Shown here piece after piece: positions 1 to 9,638 of a DNA stretch of 35,358 nucleotides (within the stretch, counting starts at the first letter, position 1; each line of letters opens with the position of its first letter). Location: positions 1 to 35,358 of the forward strand of contig CAISYO010000212.1 of NCBI GenBank assembly GCA_903889745.1, written 5' to 3'. Under the pieces are notes generated by a model. The model was not told the origin of the DNA, made no database searches, and was given only the letters and a program-made list of their open reading frames with translations. The position numbers and the translations under genes were made by a program. This stretch comes from an uncultured Bacteroidota bacterium (GTDB lineage Bacteria > Bacteroidota > Bacteroidia > Flavobacteriales > Flavobacteriaceae).

Positions 1-134
1 AAAATGGCATCAGCGTCTTTTTTAACCTCGTCTAGCCAAGCTACAAATTTTTGTTCTCTAGGAAAACTCATTTCTGAAGTTGGCGCACCAAAATGTTGGT
101 CGGAAGCAAAATATATTTTTGAATTTTGAGTCAA
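1..134 (-). CDS. UDP-2,3-diacylglucosamine diphosphatase-like metallophosphoesterase, N-terminal fragment (truncated by window edge)
   Basis: Reverse-strand reading frame gives (TTG start?) LTQNSKIYFASDQHFGAPTSEMSFPREQKFVAWLDEVKKDADAI; the 'KIYFASDQHFGAPT...PREQKFVAWLDEVKKDADAI' pattern matches the LpxH-like family of Bacteroidota. Not in the ORF track because it is truncated. Confidence 0.7.
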   Translation of the reverse strand, partial: MTQNSKIYFASDQHFGAPTSEMSFPREQKFVAWLDEVKKDADAI

Positions 135-293
135 AATGGTATTTTATAAATTTTTTACAAAAATACACAAATTATATTATGCAAAAATGAACACTTTATC
201 GAATATTTTATATATTTTATCGATAGATGTTTTACAAATAAGATAAATTGTTAACTTTGAATATTAATCAACTCTTAAATTTATATTAAAATA

Positions 294-3200
294 ATGAAAA
301 AACTATTTCTTTTTTTCATGTCGCTTTTTACTTTTTTTGCCTTTGGACAATTATCTGAGGGTTTTGAAGGCGCGACATTTCCTCCGCAAAATTGGTCTAT
401 TTTAAATAATGGAATTGGTCTAACAAGAAGTTGGACAACAACTTCTGCCACTGGTTTAGGGTGGGTTTATGCAGGCGGAAAAGCTGCAATTATTAATAAA
501 GAAGATGTTTCCTCTGGTATTGCGGAAGACTGGATGGTTACTCCTCTAGTCAATGTTCCTGTTAATGGTCAACTTCGTTTTTTTGCAAGATCTATTGCAA
601 ACGGTGAACAAGGTAGCGTTTATAAAGTAAAAATTTCAACTACCTCTCAAACTGATCAAGCATCATTCGTTGATATTGTCACTCCACCGTATACAGAGTT
701 AGATATCATAAATGCGCCATTTGAACAAAAAATAATTCCTTTGACGGCATATGTTGGTCAAAGTGTTTACATAGCATTTGTTATGGAAAATGATAATGGA
801 GATGCTTGGATTATAGATAATGTAAATGTAGATCAGGAATGTTTTGATATAACTACACAAACTGTAACAGCTATTTCGGATACTTCTGTTAATTTAGGTT
901 GGGATAATCCTGGAGGTGCTACTCAATGGGAAGTTGAATACGGCCCAGCAGGTTTTACTCAAGGGACGGGAACTCTTTTGACAGGAATTACAACAAATCC
1001 ATACTCGCTTACTGGTTTAACAGCCTCTACTTCTTATGATTTTTATGTGAGAGCTGTTTGTGGTTTAGATAACAATAGTGCTTGGATTGGGCCATCTAAT
1101 TTTACAACTACTCTATGTCCTTTGAGTGATAGATGTGATTTTACATTTATTTTAAGAGATAGTTGGGGTGATGGTTGGAATGGAGCTACTATGCAAATTA
1201 GGCAGGCAGGTGTCGTTGTTGCTACAGTAGGGCCTACTTTCACTGGCGGAACTGGACCTGTTAATATTACGGTTCCATTGTGTAATAATCAACCGTATGA
1301 ATTGTTTTGGAGTAATGGTGGTGGATTTCCAGGAGAGGTGCGAGTTGAAATAGTAGATCCATTAGTAGGGAGCGTATATAATATGACAACTTCTAGTCCT
1401 GGCCTTGTTAATACTGTGCTTTTTGCTTCTACTGCATTTTGTACACCTCCAACATGTCCAAGACCAATAGATGTAACATTATCTGCAATTGGACAAACTC
1501 AAGCTAATGTAAGTTGGACTGAAATAGGTTCAGCTACTCAATGGGAGGTTTTGGTGTTGCCAGCATCAAGTCCTGCTCCTACAGCGTTAACTCCAGGCTG
1601 GCAGTCAACATCTACAATACCTTATGTGTATACTGGTTTAACTCCAGGGACACAATACAAAGCTTATGTTAGGTCAATTTGTAATCCAGGAGTTGATGAA
1701 AGTGTAGCTTCTAATGGAACAATTTTTGCTACACAAATAGCAAATGATGAATGTGCAGCAGCAATAAATGTTCCTGTGAATACTGGAACTGCTTGTATAA
1801 ATTCTGTTAATGGAACTGTATTAGGTGCTACTGCTTCAGCAGATCCTAATGGATGTGCTGGAACAGATGATGATGACGTTTGGTTTCAATTTACGGCAAC
1901 TGAAGGTACTCATAATATAACACTTGTAAACGTTGAAGGAAGTACAACGAATTTGTATCATGTTGTATATTCTGGTTCATGTGGGGCGTTAACACAATTG
2001 TACTGTAGTGATGATAATAGTAGTATAGCTACAAATTTAACTCCAGGTCAAACCTATTATATTAGAGTGTATACTTTTACAGGAACTGCTGGTCAAAATA
2101 CTACTTTCACTATGTGTGTTGGTACTCCAGTAGATTGTTCTGACGCATCTGCATTTTGTGGAGAAACTGGTTTAGTTTACACCAACTCAGTGGGTGTTCC
2201 AAGTTATGGTTCAATAGATTGTTTATTTACTTCACCAAATCCATCATGGTATTTCATGCAAGTAAGTCAGACAGGAAATTTAACTTTTCAAATTTCTCAA
2301 ACAAATAATACAACAGGAGGTGGAATTGATGTTGACTACATTATATGGGGACCATTTACACCAGCAGAGTTTGCAACTTCGTGTAATGATTTATATGATT
2401 TCCCTGTCGGCAATACAACGATTCCAAATAATGTTGTGTCATGTAGTTATTCAGCGGCTGCGATTGAAAATTTCACAATTAATAATGCGCAACTTAATGA
2501 TATTTACGTTGTATTGATTACTAACTTTAGTAACCAACCTGGGACTGTAACATTTACACAAACCAATTTAAATGGTACTGGGGCTGGAGCAACAAATTGT
2601 GATATTGTTTGTACTAATAACATAGGTACAAATCAAGTACTTTGTGCTGATTCTTATCAAATTGTTTCTACAAATACAACTGCTGATGCTTATCAGTGGT
2701 TTTTAAATGGTGTTTTAATTCCAGGAGAGACTGCTAGTACATTAACTGTTTATCAATCGGGAATTTATAAATGTAGAATTACTTGTGGAATTAATACTGT
2801 TGAGGACGAGATTACAGTAACACTTAATGATACAATTGTGCCAACTTTTTCTACTCCTGGTGCAATCTGTTTAGGTGCTGCAAATATACCATTGAGTACT
2901 ACATCATTAAATGGAGTTACAGGACAATGGACTTTAGCTGGAAATCCAGTTACGCAAATTAGTACCGCTACTGCAGGAACATTTTTATATGTGTTTACTC
3001 CTACAGTTGCTACTTTCCCATGTTCACCAACTTTCGAAATGAATGTTGAAATAATAGCGACATGTACTTTTAATTCATTTGCAACAGCAGTATGGGTTGA
3101 AAACTGTACAAACACGGCTACCGATGGAGCTTTCTATAATGTAACGGGTGTAGGTACAGATTTAATAGGTGCTAGTGGAAATATATTTCCAGATAGTAAT

Positions 3201-6098
3201 TTAGGAACATATGTTCAAAACTCAGGGAATCTTATCCTTAGAGGTGCTGAATTAAAATCTTTTAAAACACCTACTTCAAATGTTTGTAGTGCTAGATTAA
3301 ATTATAGAATTTATCAAGCAAGTGCTGCTCCAGGTCCTTTTACAATTTTAAATTTACCATTTTTTGATGATTGTGTTGCAGGAAATTTTGCTTCAGGAGG
3401 TACTTGTAATATAGGAGATCAGAAATGGAAAGAAGTATTAGGTGATTCAGAATCGCCAATAGACTTAACTTTATTTGCTCCAGGAAATTATGTAGTTGAA
3501 TTATATTTTGATTTAACTGGAGATAATAATAGTACTACAGATTGTGATGATACAATTTTAGTCAATAATGGTGGTGTAAATTATATTGCGAATTTTACAA
3601 TTCAAGCATCGCCAATTTTTACGTCTACAAATGAACAATGTGGAAGTTCTAATGCAACTATTACAGCTTCAGGATTTATTCCAGGGACAACTTATTCAGT
3701 TTCTTATACTGATGACTTAGTAGTTGTTGGTCCAACAAATTATATTGCTAATTCAAATGGTCAAATCATTTTATCAGGTTTAAATACTGGAACGTATGCT
3801 AATTTCAGCTTCCTAATTAATGGTTGTACTATTTTAGTTCCAACTCCAGTTGTCATTACAAATTTCTCTCCTTCAATTACTCAAGTTACTTCAAATACTG
3901 AAATTTGTGTTGGAGCGAATGCTGTATTTACAATTCAAGGTTCTCCAAATTTTAATGTAAGTTATACAATTAATGGAGGAGTTCCTCAATCAACTACTTT
4001 AAATGCAAGTGGTTTGGCTACAGTTACAATTAATACTCCACCAGCAGGTAACGTTATATTACAATTAATTAATATTTTTAATACTTCATGTTCAATACCT
4101 TTTAATAATTCATCACCTGTTTTAGTAAATGCTTTACCAACAGCTACTTTATCAGTTGTAGATAGCAATATATGTATTGGAGTTGGTAATGCTGATTTTG
4201 TAATTTCCGGAACACCTAATGCAACAGTTTCATATACTATTAATGGTGGGGCTACTCAAACAGCTACTATTGATGCTACGGGTTCAGTTACGGTTTCTGT
4301 TGCTTTACCAACGGCAGATGTTACTCTAGAATTAACTGGTGTTACTTTAGGTATTTGTAGTAATGTTACTCCAGGTCAAACTAGTACAATAGTTGTTACT
4401 TCTATTCCGGTTCCAGTTATAAATGTAACTCAAACCCCAGTTTGTGCAAATCAAACCGCTTCGTTCACAGTTACATCGCCTATTAATACTCAGTTGAATT
4501 CTCCTGGAAATTTATTTATTTCTGAGATAACAGATCATACTTCTGGGTCTTTAACTTATGTAGAAATTTATAATGGCACTGGAAGTGCAGTAGATTTAGC
4601 AAATTATAAATTAAAAGTTTATACAAATGCAACAGGTACTCCTACTTGTAATTTAGCCTTAAGTGGTATTCTTGCAAATGATGATGTAGTTGTTGTTAAA
4701 ATAGGTAATAGTGCTAATCAAGGAGGTATTGTTCCTGATTTAACTTTTACTACTTGTGCAGTAGGAGTTAATAATAATGATAATATTGTTTTAACTACAA
4801 GTACTGATGTGGAATTAGATAATTGGGGTGTAAACCAAGTAGTATTTACTCCTGGAGGAGGTATTGGTTATAATTACAGAAGAATTTCAACAGCGGTATT
4901 ACCATCAATGACTTGGGATCCGGCTGATTGGGATGTTATTGATTGGACGAATACATCACCAAATCTTCCAGATTATTCTGATGTTGGTTATTATAGTCTT
5001 TATGTAACTAATTTTGAGTATACTTTAAGTGATGGAGTAACTTCTACAACACAAACTAGTACTAATTTTACAGGTGTTGTACCTGGTACGTATACTTTAG
5101 TTGCAACCGATTTAGTTACTGGATGTAATTCTAATCCGTTAACATTTACAATAGATCCTTTAGTATATGCAGATCCAGTAACAACAATTTTATATACAAC
5201 TCCAGTTTGTATTTCTAGCGTAACTAATCCTGTACCTAATACGACAGCAGTTGGTTTTGCATCAGGTGGTATTTATGGTTCAACCGCGGGATTGGCTATC
5301 AATGCATCAACAGGTGTTATTGATTTAACAAATAGTATTGCGGGTACTTATGTAGTTACATATTCTGTAACAATTGATGCTACAAATTGTTTAAATGCAG
5401 GAAGTAGCCAAACGACAATTGTTATTACACCAAATAACCCTTCAACTTTTACAAATATAACTGGTGTTTGTGAGGGAACTACGGCTTCTTTACCAACTAC
5501 TTCAATAGAAGGTTATTCCGGAACGTGGTTACCAGCAGCTATTAATACATCAATTATTGGTACTACAACTTACACATTTACACCAAATGCTGGTCAGTGT
5601 GCAGCTGTTGGAACAATTCAAGTAACTATTGATGATCGTTCTCTTCCAACCTTTACACAAATTGATGATTTATGTCTAGGTGCTAGCATTCAATTGCCTT
5701 TAACTTCTAATGAAGGAGTTACTGGAACTTGGAACCCTGCTACAGTTAATACATCTCAAGTTGGAATTATTACTTATACTTTTACACCAGATGTAAGTTT
5801 CTGTGCGGATGTTACAACAATGGATGTACATGTAATCAGCTGTGATATCCCAAAAGGAGTTTCGCCTAATGGTGACGGATTGAATGACAAATGGGATTTA
5901 AGTGGATATAATGTTAAAAAAGTAGAAATTTTTAACCGATATGGTACAAAAGTTTATTCAAAATCAAATTATGTTGATGAATGGCATGGACAATCAGATA
6001 ATAGTAATGAACTTCCAGATGGAACTTATTATTATGTAGTAGAATTTAACGATAGTCCAGTCAAAACTGGATGGGTTTACATTAACAGAGAACAATAA
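294..6098 (+). CDS. T9SS type B sorting domain-containing large surface protein (choice-of-anchor/FN3-like modules, lamin-tail-like domain, gliding-motility-associated C-terminal domain)
   Basis: Signal peptide MKKLFLFFMSLFTFFAFGQ; FN3-like modules (ATQWEVEYGPAG..., STSYDFYVRAVC); LTD-like GNLFISEITDHTSGSLTYVEIYNGTGSAVDLANYKL; C-terminus PKGVSPNGDGLNDKWDLSGYNVKKVEIFNRYGTKVYSKSNYVDEWHG...LPDGTYYYVVEF...KTGWVYINREQ is a typical type B CTD. Confidence 0.9.
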   Translation: MKKLFLFFMSLFTFFAFGQLSEGFEGATFPPQNWSILNNGIGLTRSWTTTSATGLGWVYAGGKAAIINKEDVSSGIAEDWMVTPLVNVPVNGQLRFFARSIANGEQGSVYKVKISTTSQTDQASFVDIVTPPYTELDIINAPFEQKIIPLTAYVGQSVYIAFVMENDNGDAWIIDNVNVDQECFDITTQTVTAISDTSVNLGWDNPGGATQWEVEYGPAGFTQGTGTLLTGITTNPYSLTGLTASTSYDFYVRAVCGLDNNSAWIGPSNFTTTLCPLSDRCDFTFILRDSWGDGWNGATMQIRQAGVVVATVGPTFTGGTGPVNITVPLCNNQPYELFWSNGGGFPGEVRVEIVDPLVGSVYNMTTSSPGLVNTVLFASTAFCTPPTCPRPIDVTLSAIGQTQANVSWTEIGSATQWEVLVLPASSPAPTALTPGWQSTSTIPYVYTGLTPGTQYKAYVRSICNPGVDESVASNGTIFATQIANDECAAAINVPVNTGTACINSVNGTVLGATASADPNGCAGTDDDDVWFQFTATEGTHNITLVNVEGSTTNLYHVVYSGSCGALTQLYCSDDNSSIATNLTPGQTYYIRVYTFTGTAGQNTTFTMCVGTPVDCSDASAFCGETGLVYTNSVGVPSYGSIDCLFTSPNPSWYFMQVSQTGNLTFQISQTNNTTGGGIDVDYIIWGPFTPAEFATSCNDLYDFPVGNTTIPNNVVSCSYSAAAIENFTINNAQLNDIYVVLITNFSNQPGTVTFTQTNLNGTGAGATNCDIVCTNNIGTNQVLCADSYQIVSTNTTADAYQWFLNGVLIPGETASTLTVYQSGIYKCRITCGINTVEDEITVTLNDTIVPTFSTPGAICLGAANIPLSTTSLNGVTGQWTLAGNPVTQISTATAGTFLYVFTPTVATFPCSPTFEMNVEIIATCTFNSFATAVWVENCTNTATDGAFYNVTGVGTDLIGASGNIFPDSNLGTYVQNSGNLILRGAELKSFKTPTSNVCSARLNYRIYQASAAPGPFTILNLPFFDDCVAGNFASGGTCNIGDQKWKEVLGDSESPIDLTLFAPGNYVVELYFDLTGDNNSTTDCDDTILVNNGGVNYIANFTIQASPIFTSTNEQCGSSNATITASGFIPGTTYSVSYTDDLVVVGPTNYIANSNGQIILSGLNTGTYANFSFLINGCTILVPTPVVITNFSPSITQVTSNTEICVGANAVFTIQGSPNFNVSYTINGGVPQSTTLNASGLATVTINTPPAGNVILQLINIFNTSCSIPFNNSSPVLVNALPTATLSVVDSNICIGVGNADFVISGTPNATVSYTINGGATQTATIDATGSVTVSVALPTADVTLELTGVTLGICSNVTPGQTSTIVVTSIPVPVINVTQTPVCANQTASFTVTSPINTQLNSPGNLFISEITDHTSGSLTYVEIYNGTGSAVDLANYKLKVYTNATGTPTCNLALSGILANDDVVVVKIGNSANQGGIVPDLTFTTCAVGVNNNDNIVLTTSTDVELDNWGVNQVVFTPGGGIGYNYRRISTAVLPSMTWDPADWDVIDWTNTSPNLPDYSDVGYYSLYVTNFEYTLSDGVTSTTQTSTNFTGVVPGTYTLVATDLVTGCNSNPLTFTIDPLVYADPVTTILYTTPVCISSVTNPVPNTTAVGFASGGIYGSTAGLAINASTGVIDLTNSIAGTYVVTYSVTIDATNCLNAGSSQTTIVITPNNPSTFTNITGVCEGTTASLPTTSIEGYSGTWLPAAINTSIIGTTTYTFTPNAGQCAAVGTIQVTIDDRSLPTFTQIDDLCLGASIQLPLTSNEGVTGTWNPATVNTSQVGIITYTFTPDVSFCADVTTMDVHVISCDIPKGVSPNGDGLNDKWDLSGYNVKKVEIFNRYGTKVYSKSNYVDEWHGQSDNSNELPDGTYYYVVEFNDSPVKTGWVYINREQ
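5443..5847 (+). repeat. Two tandem ~65-70 aa modules within the large T9SS protein
   Basis: TFTNITGVCEGTTASLPTTSIEGYSGTWLPAAINTSIIGTTTYTFTPNAGQCAAVGTIQVTIDD and TFTQIDDLCLGASIQLPLTSNEGVTGTWNPATVNTSQVGIITYTFTPDVSFCADVTTMDVHVIS align along their length; a related copy (TFSTPGAICLGAANIPLSTTSLNGVTGQWTLAGNPV...) is near nt 2840-3050. Boundaries approximate. Confidence 0.7.
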
Positions 6099-6134
6099 TA
6101 ATATGATAAGCATCATTTACAAAAAATGCAAACA

Positions 6135-7055
6135 ATGAAAAAACTATATTTAGTAGCTTTAGTTGTATTTTCCATCACAATGGATTTACAAGCCCAGCAA
6201 GATCCGCATTATACACAATACATGTATAATATGAACGTTATCAACCCGGCATATGCTGGTAGTAAGGAGAATTTATCCATTGGGATGTTATACCGCAAGC
6301 AGTGGGTTGAGATCGAGGATGCGCCAACAACGGCTACTTTTTCTGGACACGCTCCAGTGGGTAAGAATGTAGGATTAGGATTATCGGTTATTTCTGATAA
6401 GATTGGTCCAGTTGAGGAGAATAACATTTATGGAGATTTTTCCTATACGTTACAATTAGGAGGAGAGCATAAATTAGCTTTTGGATTAAAAGCGGGATTA
6501 ACGTTGCATCAAGTAGATTTGTTTAGCGATATTAATCACACCTTGCCTGATCAGAACGACCCTGCATTTGCAGAAAACACGAGTAATAGTTATTTTAATT
6601 TAGGAAGTGGTTTATTCTATTATACTAATAAGTATTATTTAGCTTTATCGGTTCCAAATATGATGAAGTCAAAACATTTGGATTACAACGGACGTAAGTT
6701 TGGTTCAGAGGTTTCTCATTATTTTTTAACAGGGGGCTATGTTTTTGATGTTTCTGAAAACATTAAATTCAAACCTTTTTTCATGATGAAATCGGCATTT
6801 AATGTACCTACTTCGATAGATTTATCGACAAATTTCTTGTTTAATCAGAAATTTGAAGCGGGTATTACTTACCGATTAGAAGACAGTTTTGGTGCTATGA
6901 TTAATTATGCCATTTCACCTAATGTAAAATTAGGTTATGCGTATGATCACATTGTTTCGGATTTAAATGTCACTAAACCATCCTCTCACGAGATTGTATT
7001 GTTGTTTGATTTGAATTTCCCGAGAAAAGTATCCAGTTCACCACGATTTTTTTAA
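6135..7055 (+). CDS. PorP/SprF family type IX secretion system membrane protein
   Basis: QQDPHYTQYMYNMNVINPAYAGSKENLSIGMLYRKQWVEIEDAPTTATFSGHAPVGKNVGLGLSVISDKIGP is the classic PorP/SprF N-terminal signature. Start placed at the second ATG (MKKLYLVALVV signal peptide); the track starts at 6126. Confidence 0.93.
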   Translation: MKKLYLVALVVFSITMDLQAQQDPHYTQYMYNMNVINPAYAGSKENLSIGMLYRKQWVEIEDAPTTATFSGHAPVGKNVGLGLSVISDKIGPVEENNIYGDFSYTLQLGGEHKLAFGLKAGLTLHQVDLFSDINHTLPDQNDPAFAENTSNSYFNLGSGLFYYTNKYYLALSVPNMMKSKHLDYNGRKFGSEVSHYFLTGGYVFDVSENIKFKPFFMMKSAFNVPTSIDLSTNFLFNQKFEAGITYRLEDSFGAMINYAISPNVKLGYAYDHIVSDLNVTKPSSHEIVLLFDLNFPRKVSSSPRFF

Positions 7056-7073
7056 CCTAAAAGCGAAAACGAC

Positions 7074-8939
7074 ATGAGAAAAATATATTTAACATTGAGT
7101 TTTGTGATGGCAAGTGGTTTACTTAGTGCGCAAAACAAAGACACAAAAGTTGCAGATAAACTATTTGATCGCTACGAGTATGTAGATGCTGCAAACGAAT
7201 ATTTAAAACTAACCCAAAACGGCAAAGGCGACACTTATGTGTTCAAACAACTAGCCGATAGCTACTATTCGATATTTAACACTAAAGAGGCAGTTAAATG
7301 GTATGCAAAAGCAGTAGCACAAAAACAAGATGCAGAGACGTATTATAAATATGCTCAAATGCTAAAATCGGAAGGCAATTATGCAGAATCAGACAAACAA
7401 ATGAAACAGTTTGCAAGTATGGTTCCAAATGATCAACGTGCCAAAGCTTTTACCAGTAATCCTAATTATTTACCTACACTAAAAGGACAAACTAAGTTGT
7501 TTGATGTAAGTAAATCAGATATTAGTAGTGATAAGACCGATTTTGGTGCCGTACTTACAAATGATAATTCGGTTTATTTCTCAAGTGCTAGAAACACTTC
7601 AAGAAGAAATAGCAACTGGAACGAAGAGCCTTATTTAGATTTGTATAAAGCAACATATAATTCCAATGGTACCATTAGCGAAGCGGTTGCTGTTTCTAAT
7701 CTAAACACCAAATGGCACGACGGACCAGCGAGTGTTTCAGCCGATGGAAAAACGATGTATTATGGAAGCGAAAGTTTCAATGAAAAAGAATACACGAAAG
7801 ACAAAGCTAAGAAATCAAAATTCGGAAAGATTTACCTGTATAAAGCGACTTTCGAAGGGGGTCAATGGACCAATAGCAAACCTTTGCCATTTAACAATGC
7901 GGCATACGATGTAAGAAATCCAAGTCTAAGCAAAGACGGAAAAACCTTGTATTTTTCATCAAACATGCCAGGCGGATTTGGAGCAGAGGATATTTGGAAA
8001 GTTACCATCAATGGTGATACGTATGGAAAACCAGAGAACTTAGGGTCAAAAATAAATACAAAGGCAAATGAGAGTTTTCCGTTTATTACCGAAGACAACA
8101 TATTGTATTTTTCATCAAACGGAAAAGAAGGTTTTGGAGGATTAGATGTATTTAGAATCGATTTGAATAAAGCATCAGAAGTAATCAATATTGGCGCGCC
8201 AGTAAATACAGAGAAAGATGATTTTTCATTTACCTATAATACCAACAAAAAAGTTGGTTTTTTCTCGAGCAATAGAACAGGGAATGATGACATCTATAAA
8301 GCAGATCCAGTTTGTGCAGTACAAGCAGTAGCAGTAGTAAAAGATGCAAAAACAGGAACTATAATAGAACAAGCAAAAGTTGTATTGGTTGACGCTAAAG
8401 AGAAAACAATTAGCAATCAAACAACAGCAGTAAACGGAAAAGCAGCATTTGGCGTAAATTGTAATACGGTATATTCATTCCAAGTATCTAAACAAGGTTA
8501 TGAAAGTGGTGTGTTTGGAATAGCAAAAACCGATGGAGGAGAAGTAGTGGTTGAAGCATTATTAACGCCAATTATGCCAATCATCACCGAGAAAGAAGTG
8601 ATCTTACAACCTATTTACTTTGAATATGACAAAAGTAACATCACACAAGAAGGCGCAGCTGAGCTTGATAAGTTAGTTCAAGTGATGAATGATTATCCAA
8701 CGATGGTTATCTTTGCAAAATCGCACACTGATCAAAGAGGAAGCGATAGTTACAACTTAAACTTATCGGATAGAAGAGCAAAATCTACGGTTCAGTATTT
8801 AGTATCAAAAGGTATTGCAAAAGAAAGAATATCAGGACAAGGATTTGGTGAAAGCGAACCAAAAGTTATCTGCGATACTTGCACCGAAGAACAACATGCT
8901 CAAAACAGAAGAAGTGAATTCTTGATAGTTAAAAAGTAA
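7074..8939 (+). CDS. OmpA family protein with N-terminal TPR, PD40 beta-propeller and carboxypeptidase-regulatory-like domain (PorE-like architecture)
   Basis: TPR-like start (DRYEYVDAANEYLKL...), PD40-type repeats (YFSSNMPGGFGAEDIWKV, YFSSNGKEGFGGLDVFRI, FFSSNRTGNDDIY), OmpA C-terminus (IYFEYDKSNITQEGAAELDKLVQVMNDYPTMVIFAKSHTDQRGSDSYNLNLSDRRAKSTVQYLVSKGI). Confidence 0.92.
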   Translation: MRKIYLTLSFVMASGLLSAQNKDTKVADKLFDRYEYVDAANEYLKLTQNGKGDTYVFKQLADSYYSIFNTKEAVKWYAKAVAQKQDAETYYKYAQMLKSEGNYAESDKQMKQFASMVPNDQRAKAFTSNPNYLPTLKGQTKLFDVSKSDISSDKTDFGAVLTNDNSVYFSSARNTSRRNSNWNEEPYLDLYKATYNSNGTISEAVAVSNLNTKWHDGPASVSADGKTMYYGSESFNEKEYTKDKAKKSKFGKIYLYKATFEGGQWTNSKPLPFNNAAYDVRNPSLSKDGKTLYFSSNMPGGFGAEDIWKVTINGDTYGKPENLGSKINTKANESFPFITEDNILYFSSNGKEGFGGLDVFRIDLNKASEVINIGAPVNTEKDDFSFTYNTNKKVGFFSSNRTGNDDIYKADPVCAVQAVAVVKDAKTGTIIEQAKVVLVDAKEKTISNQTTAVNGKAAFGVNCNTVYSFQVSKQGYESGVFGIAKTDGGEVVVEALLTPIMPIITEKEVILQPIYFEYDKSNITQEGAAELDKLVQVMNDYPTMVIFAKSHTDQRGSDSYNLNLSDRRAKSTVQYLVSKGIAKERISGQGFGESEPKVICDTCTEEQHAQNRRSEFLIVKK

Positions 8940-8961
8940 ATAGTTGTTATAGAATAGATTT

Positions 8962-8991
8962 AAAAAAGGCTTGCAATTGCAAGCCTTTTTT
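8962..8991. terminator. Bidirectional intrinsic terminator (perfect 30-nt palindrome)
   Basis: AAAAAAGGCTTGCAATTGCAAGCCTTTTTT between convergent genes ending at 8939 (+) and 8993 (-). Confidence 0.9.
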
Positions 8992-8992
8992 A

Positions 8993-9445
8993 TTAATCAT
9001 TATCTTCTGAAAACCACTCTGCAAATGAGGTGTCGGTTTCTTGTAATCTAAGCGAGTGTAATGTAATGTTCTCAGGTAATAAATTTTTAATTTTAGTAGA
9101 AAAATCGATTACCATATTTTCACTCGTTGGTTGATAATCTACTAAAATAACATGATGACCTCTCGTTTTTAATTCATGAGCCAATTCAACATGTGGGGTA
9201 TTTTGATTGAATACAGTTGCGTGATCAAAAACATCAACTATTTGTTCTTTTACAATTTTTTTTAAATCACCAAAATCAATCACCATTCCATATTTTACAT
9301 TGTTAGAATCGCTTATCGGTGAACCAATTACTGTAACAGAAAGTTTATAACTATGTCCATGCACATTTTTACATTTTCCGTCGTAGCCATATAAAGCATG
9401 ACCCGTTTCAAAACTAAATTGTTTGGTTATTCTTATTTTTGACAT
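8993..9445 (-). CDS. queD: 6-pyruvoyl tetrahydropterin / 6-carboxytetrahydropterin synthase family protein
   Basis: MSKIRITKQFSFETGHALYGYDGKCKNVHGHSYKLSVTVIG...MVIDFGDLKKIVKE...FDHATVFN...NMVIDFSTKIKNLLPENITLHSLRLQETDTSFAEW: His-rich QueD/PTPS motifs. Confidence 0.9.
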   Translation of the reverse strand: MSKIRITKQFSFETGHALYGYDGKCKNVHGHSYKLSVTVIGSPISDSNNVKYGMVIDFGDLKKIVKEQIVDVFDHATVFNQNTPHVELAHELKTRGHHVILVDYQPTSENMVIDFSTKIKNLLPENITLHSLRLQETDTSFAEWFSEDND

Positions 9446-9638
9446 AATTACGTATGTTATTTATCAATATTTTTTTCTTTTTTTTAGTACGATAATATAA
9501 AAAATAGGCCAAACCGACCAAGACAATAAATGGCACGAAAGAACCAATTAAAACCCCAATTTGGTAATTTTCATCTGGAGCAGATTTTAGTTTATTTTCA
9601 ATATTTACATGCGCTAAGGCAATTGCTAAACTTCTCAT
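9414..9638 (-). CDS. Small single-pass membrane protein (hypothetical); 3' end uncertain
   Basis: Start overlaps the upstream enoyl-CoA hydratase stop (ATGA-type coupling); one TM helix QIGVLIGSFVPFIVLVGLAYFLYYRTKKKKK. The 0-frame overruns queD by 32 nt (see finding). Confidence 0.6.
   Translation of the reverse strand: MRSLAIALAHVNIENKLKSAPDENYQIGVLIGSFVPFIVLVGLAYFLYYRTKKKKKILINNIRNYVKNKNNQTI

Noticed and set aside
1043-1243. Other small overlapping ORFs in the track (e.g. 1043-1243, 2320-2517, 3986-4168, 6209-6427, 7732-7914, 8226-8420, 10098-10409, 11888-12076, 13535-13726, 15136-15348, 16199-16405, 16504-16725, 17721-17960, 18603-18827, 20170-20376, 20730-20927, 21589-21801, 23865-24047, 25780-26043, 26619-26819, 27068-27289, 28903-29115, 29363-29557, 30048-30260, 33832-34083, 34472-34756)
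   Set aside because: All are embedded in or antisense to well-supported coding sequences and have no recognisable protein features.
2765-3115. Antisense 116-aa ORF (-) within the giant T9SS gene
   Set aside because: Lies opposite a clearly coding sequence, low-complexity translation without signal or domain; typical shadow ORF.
7862-8188. Antisense 108-aa ORF (-) in the OmpA-family gene
   Set aside because: Opposite conserved PD40 repeats; no recognisable domain.
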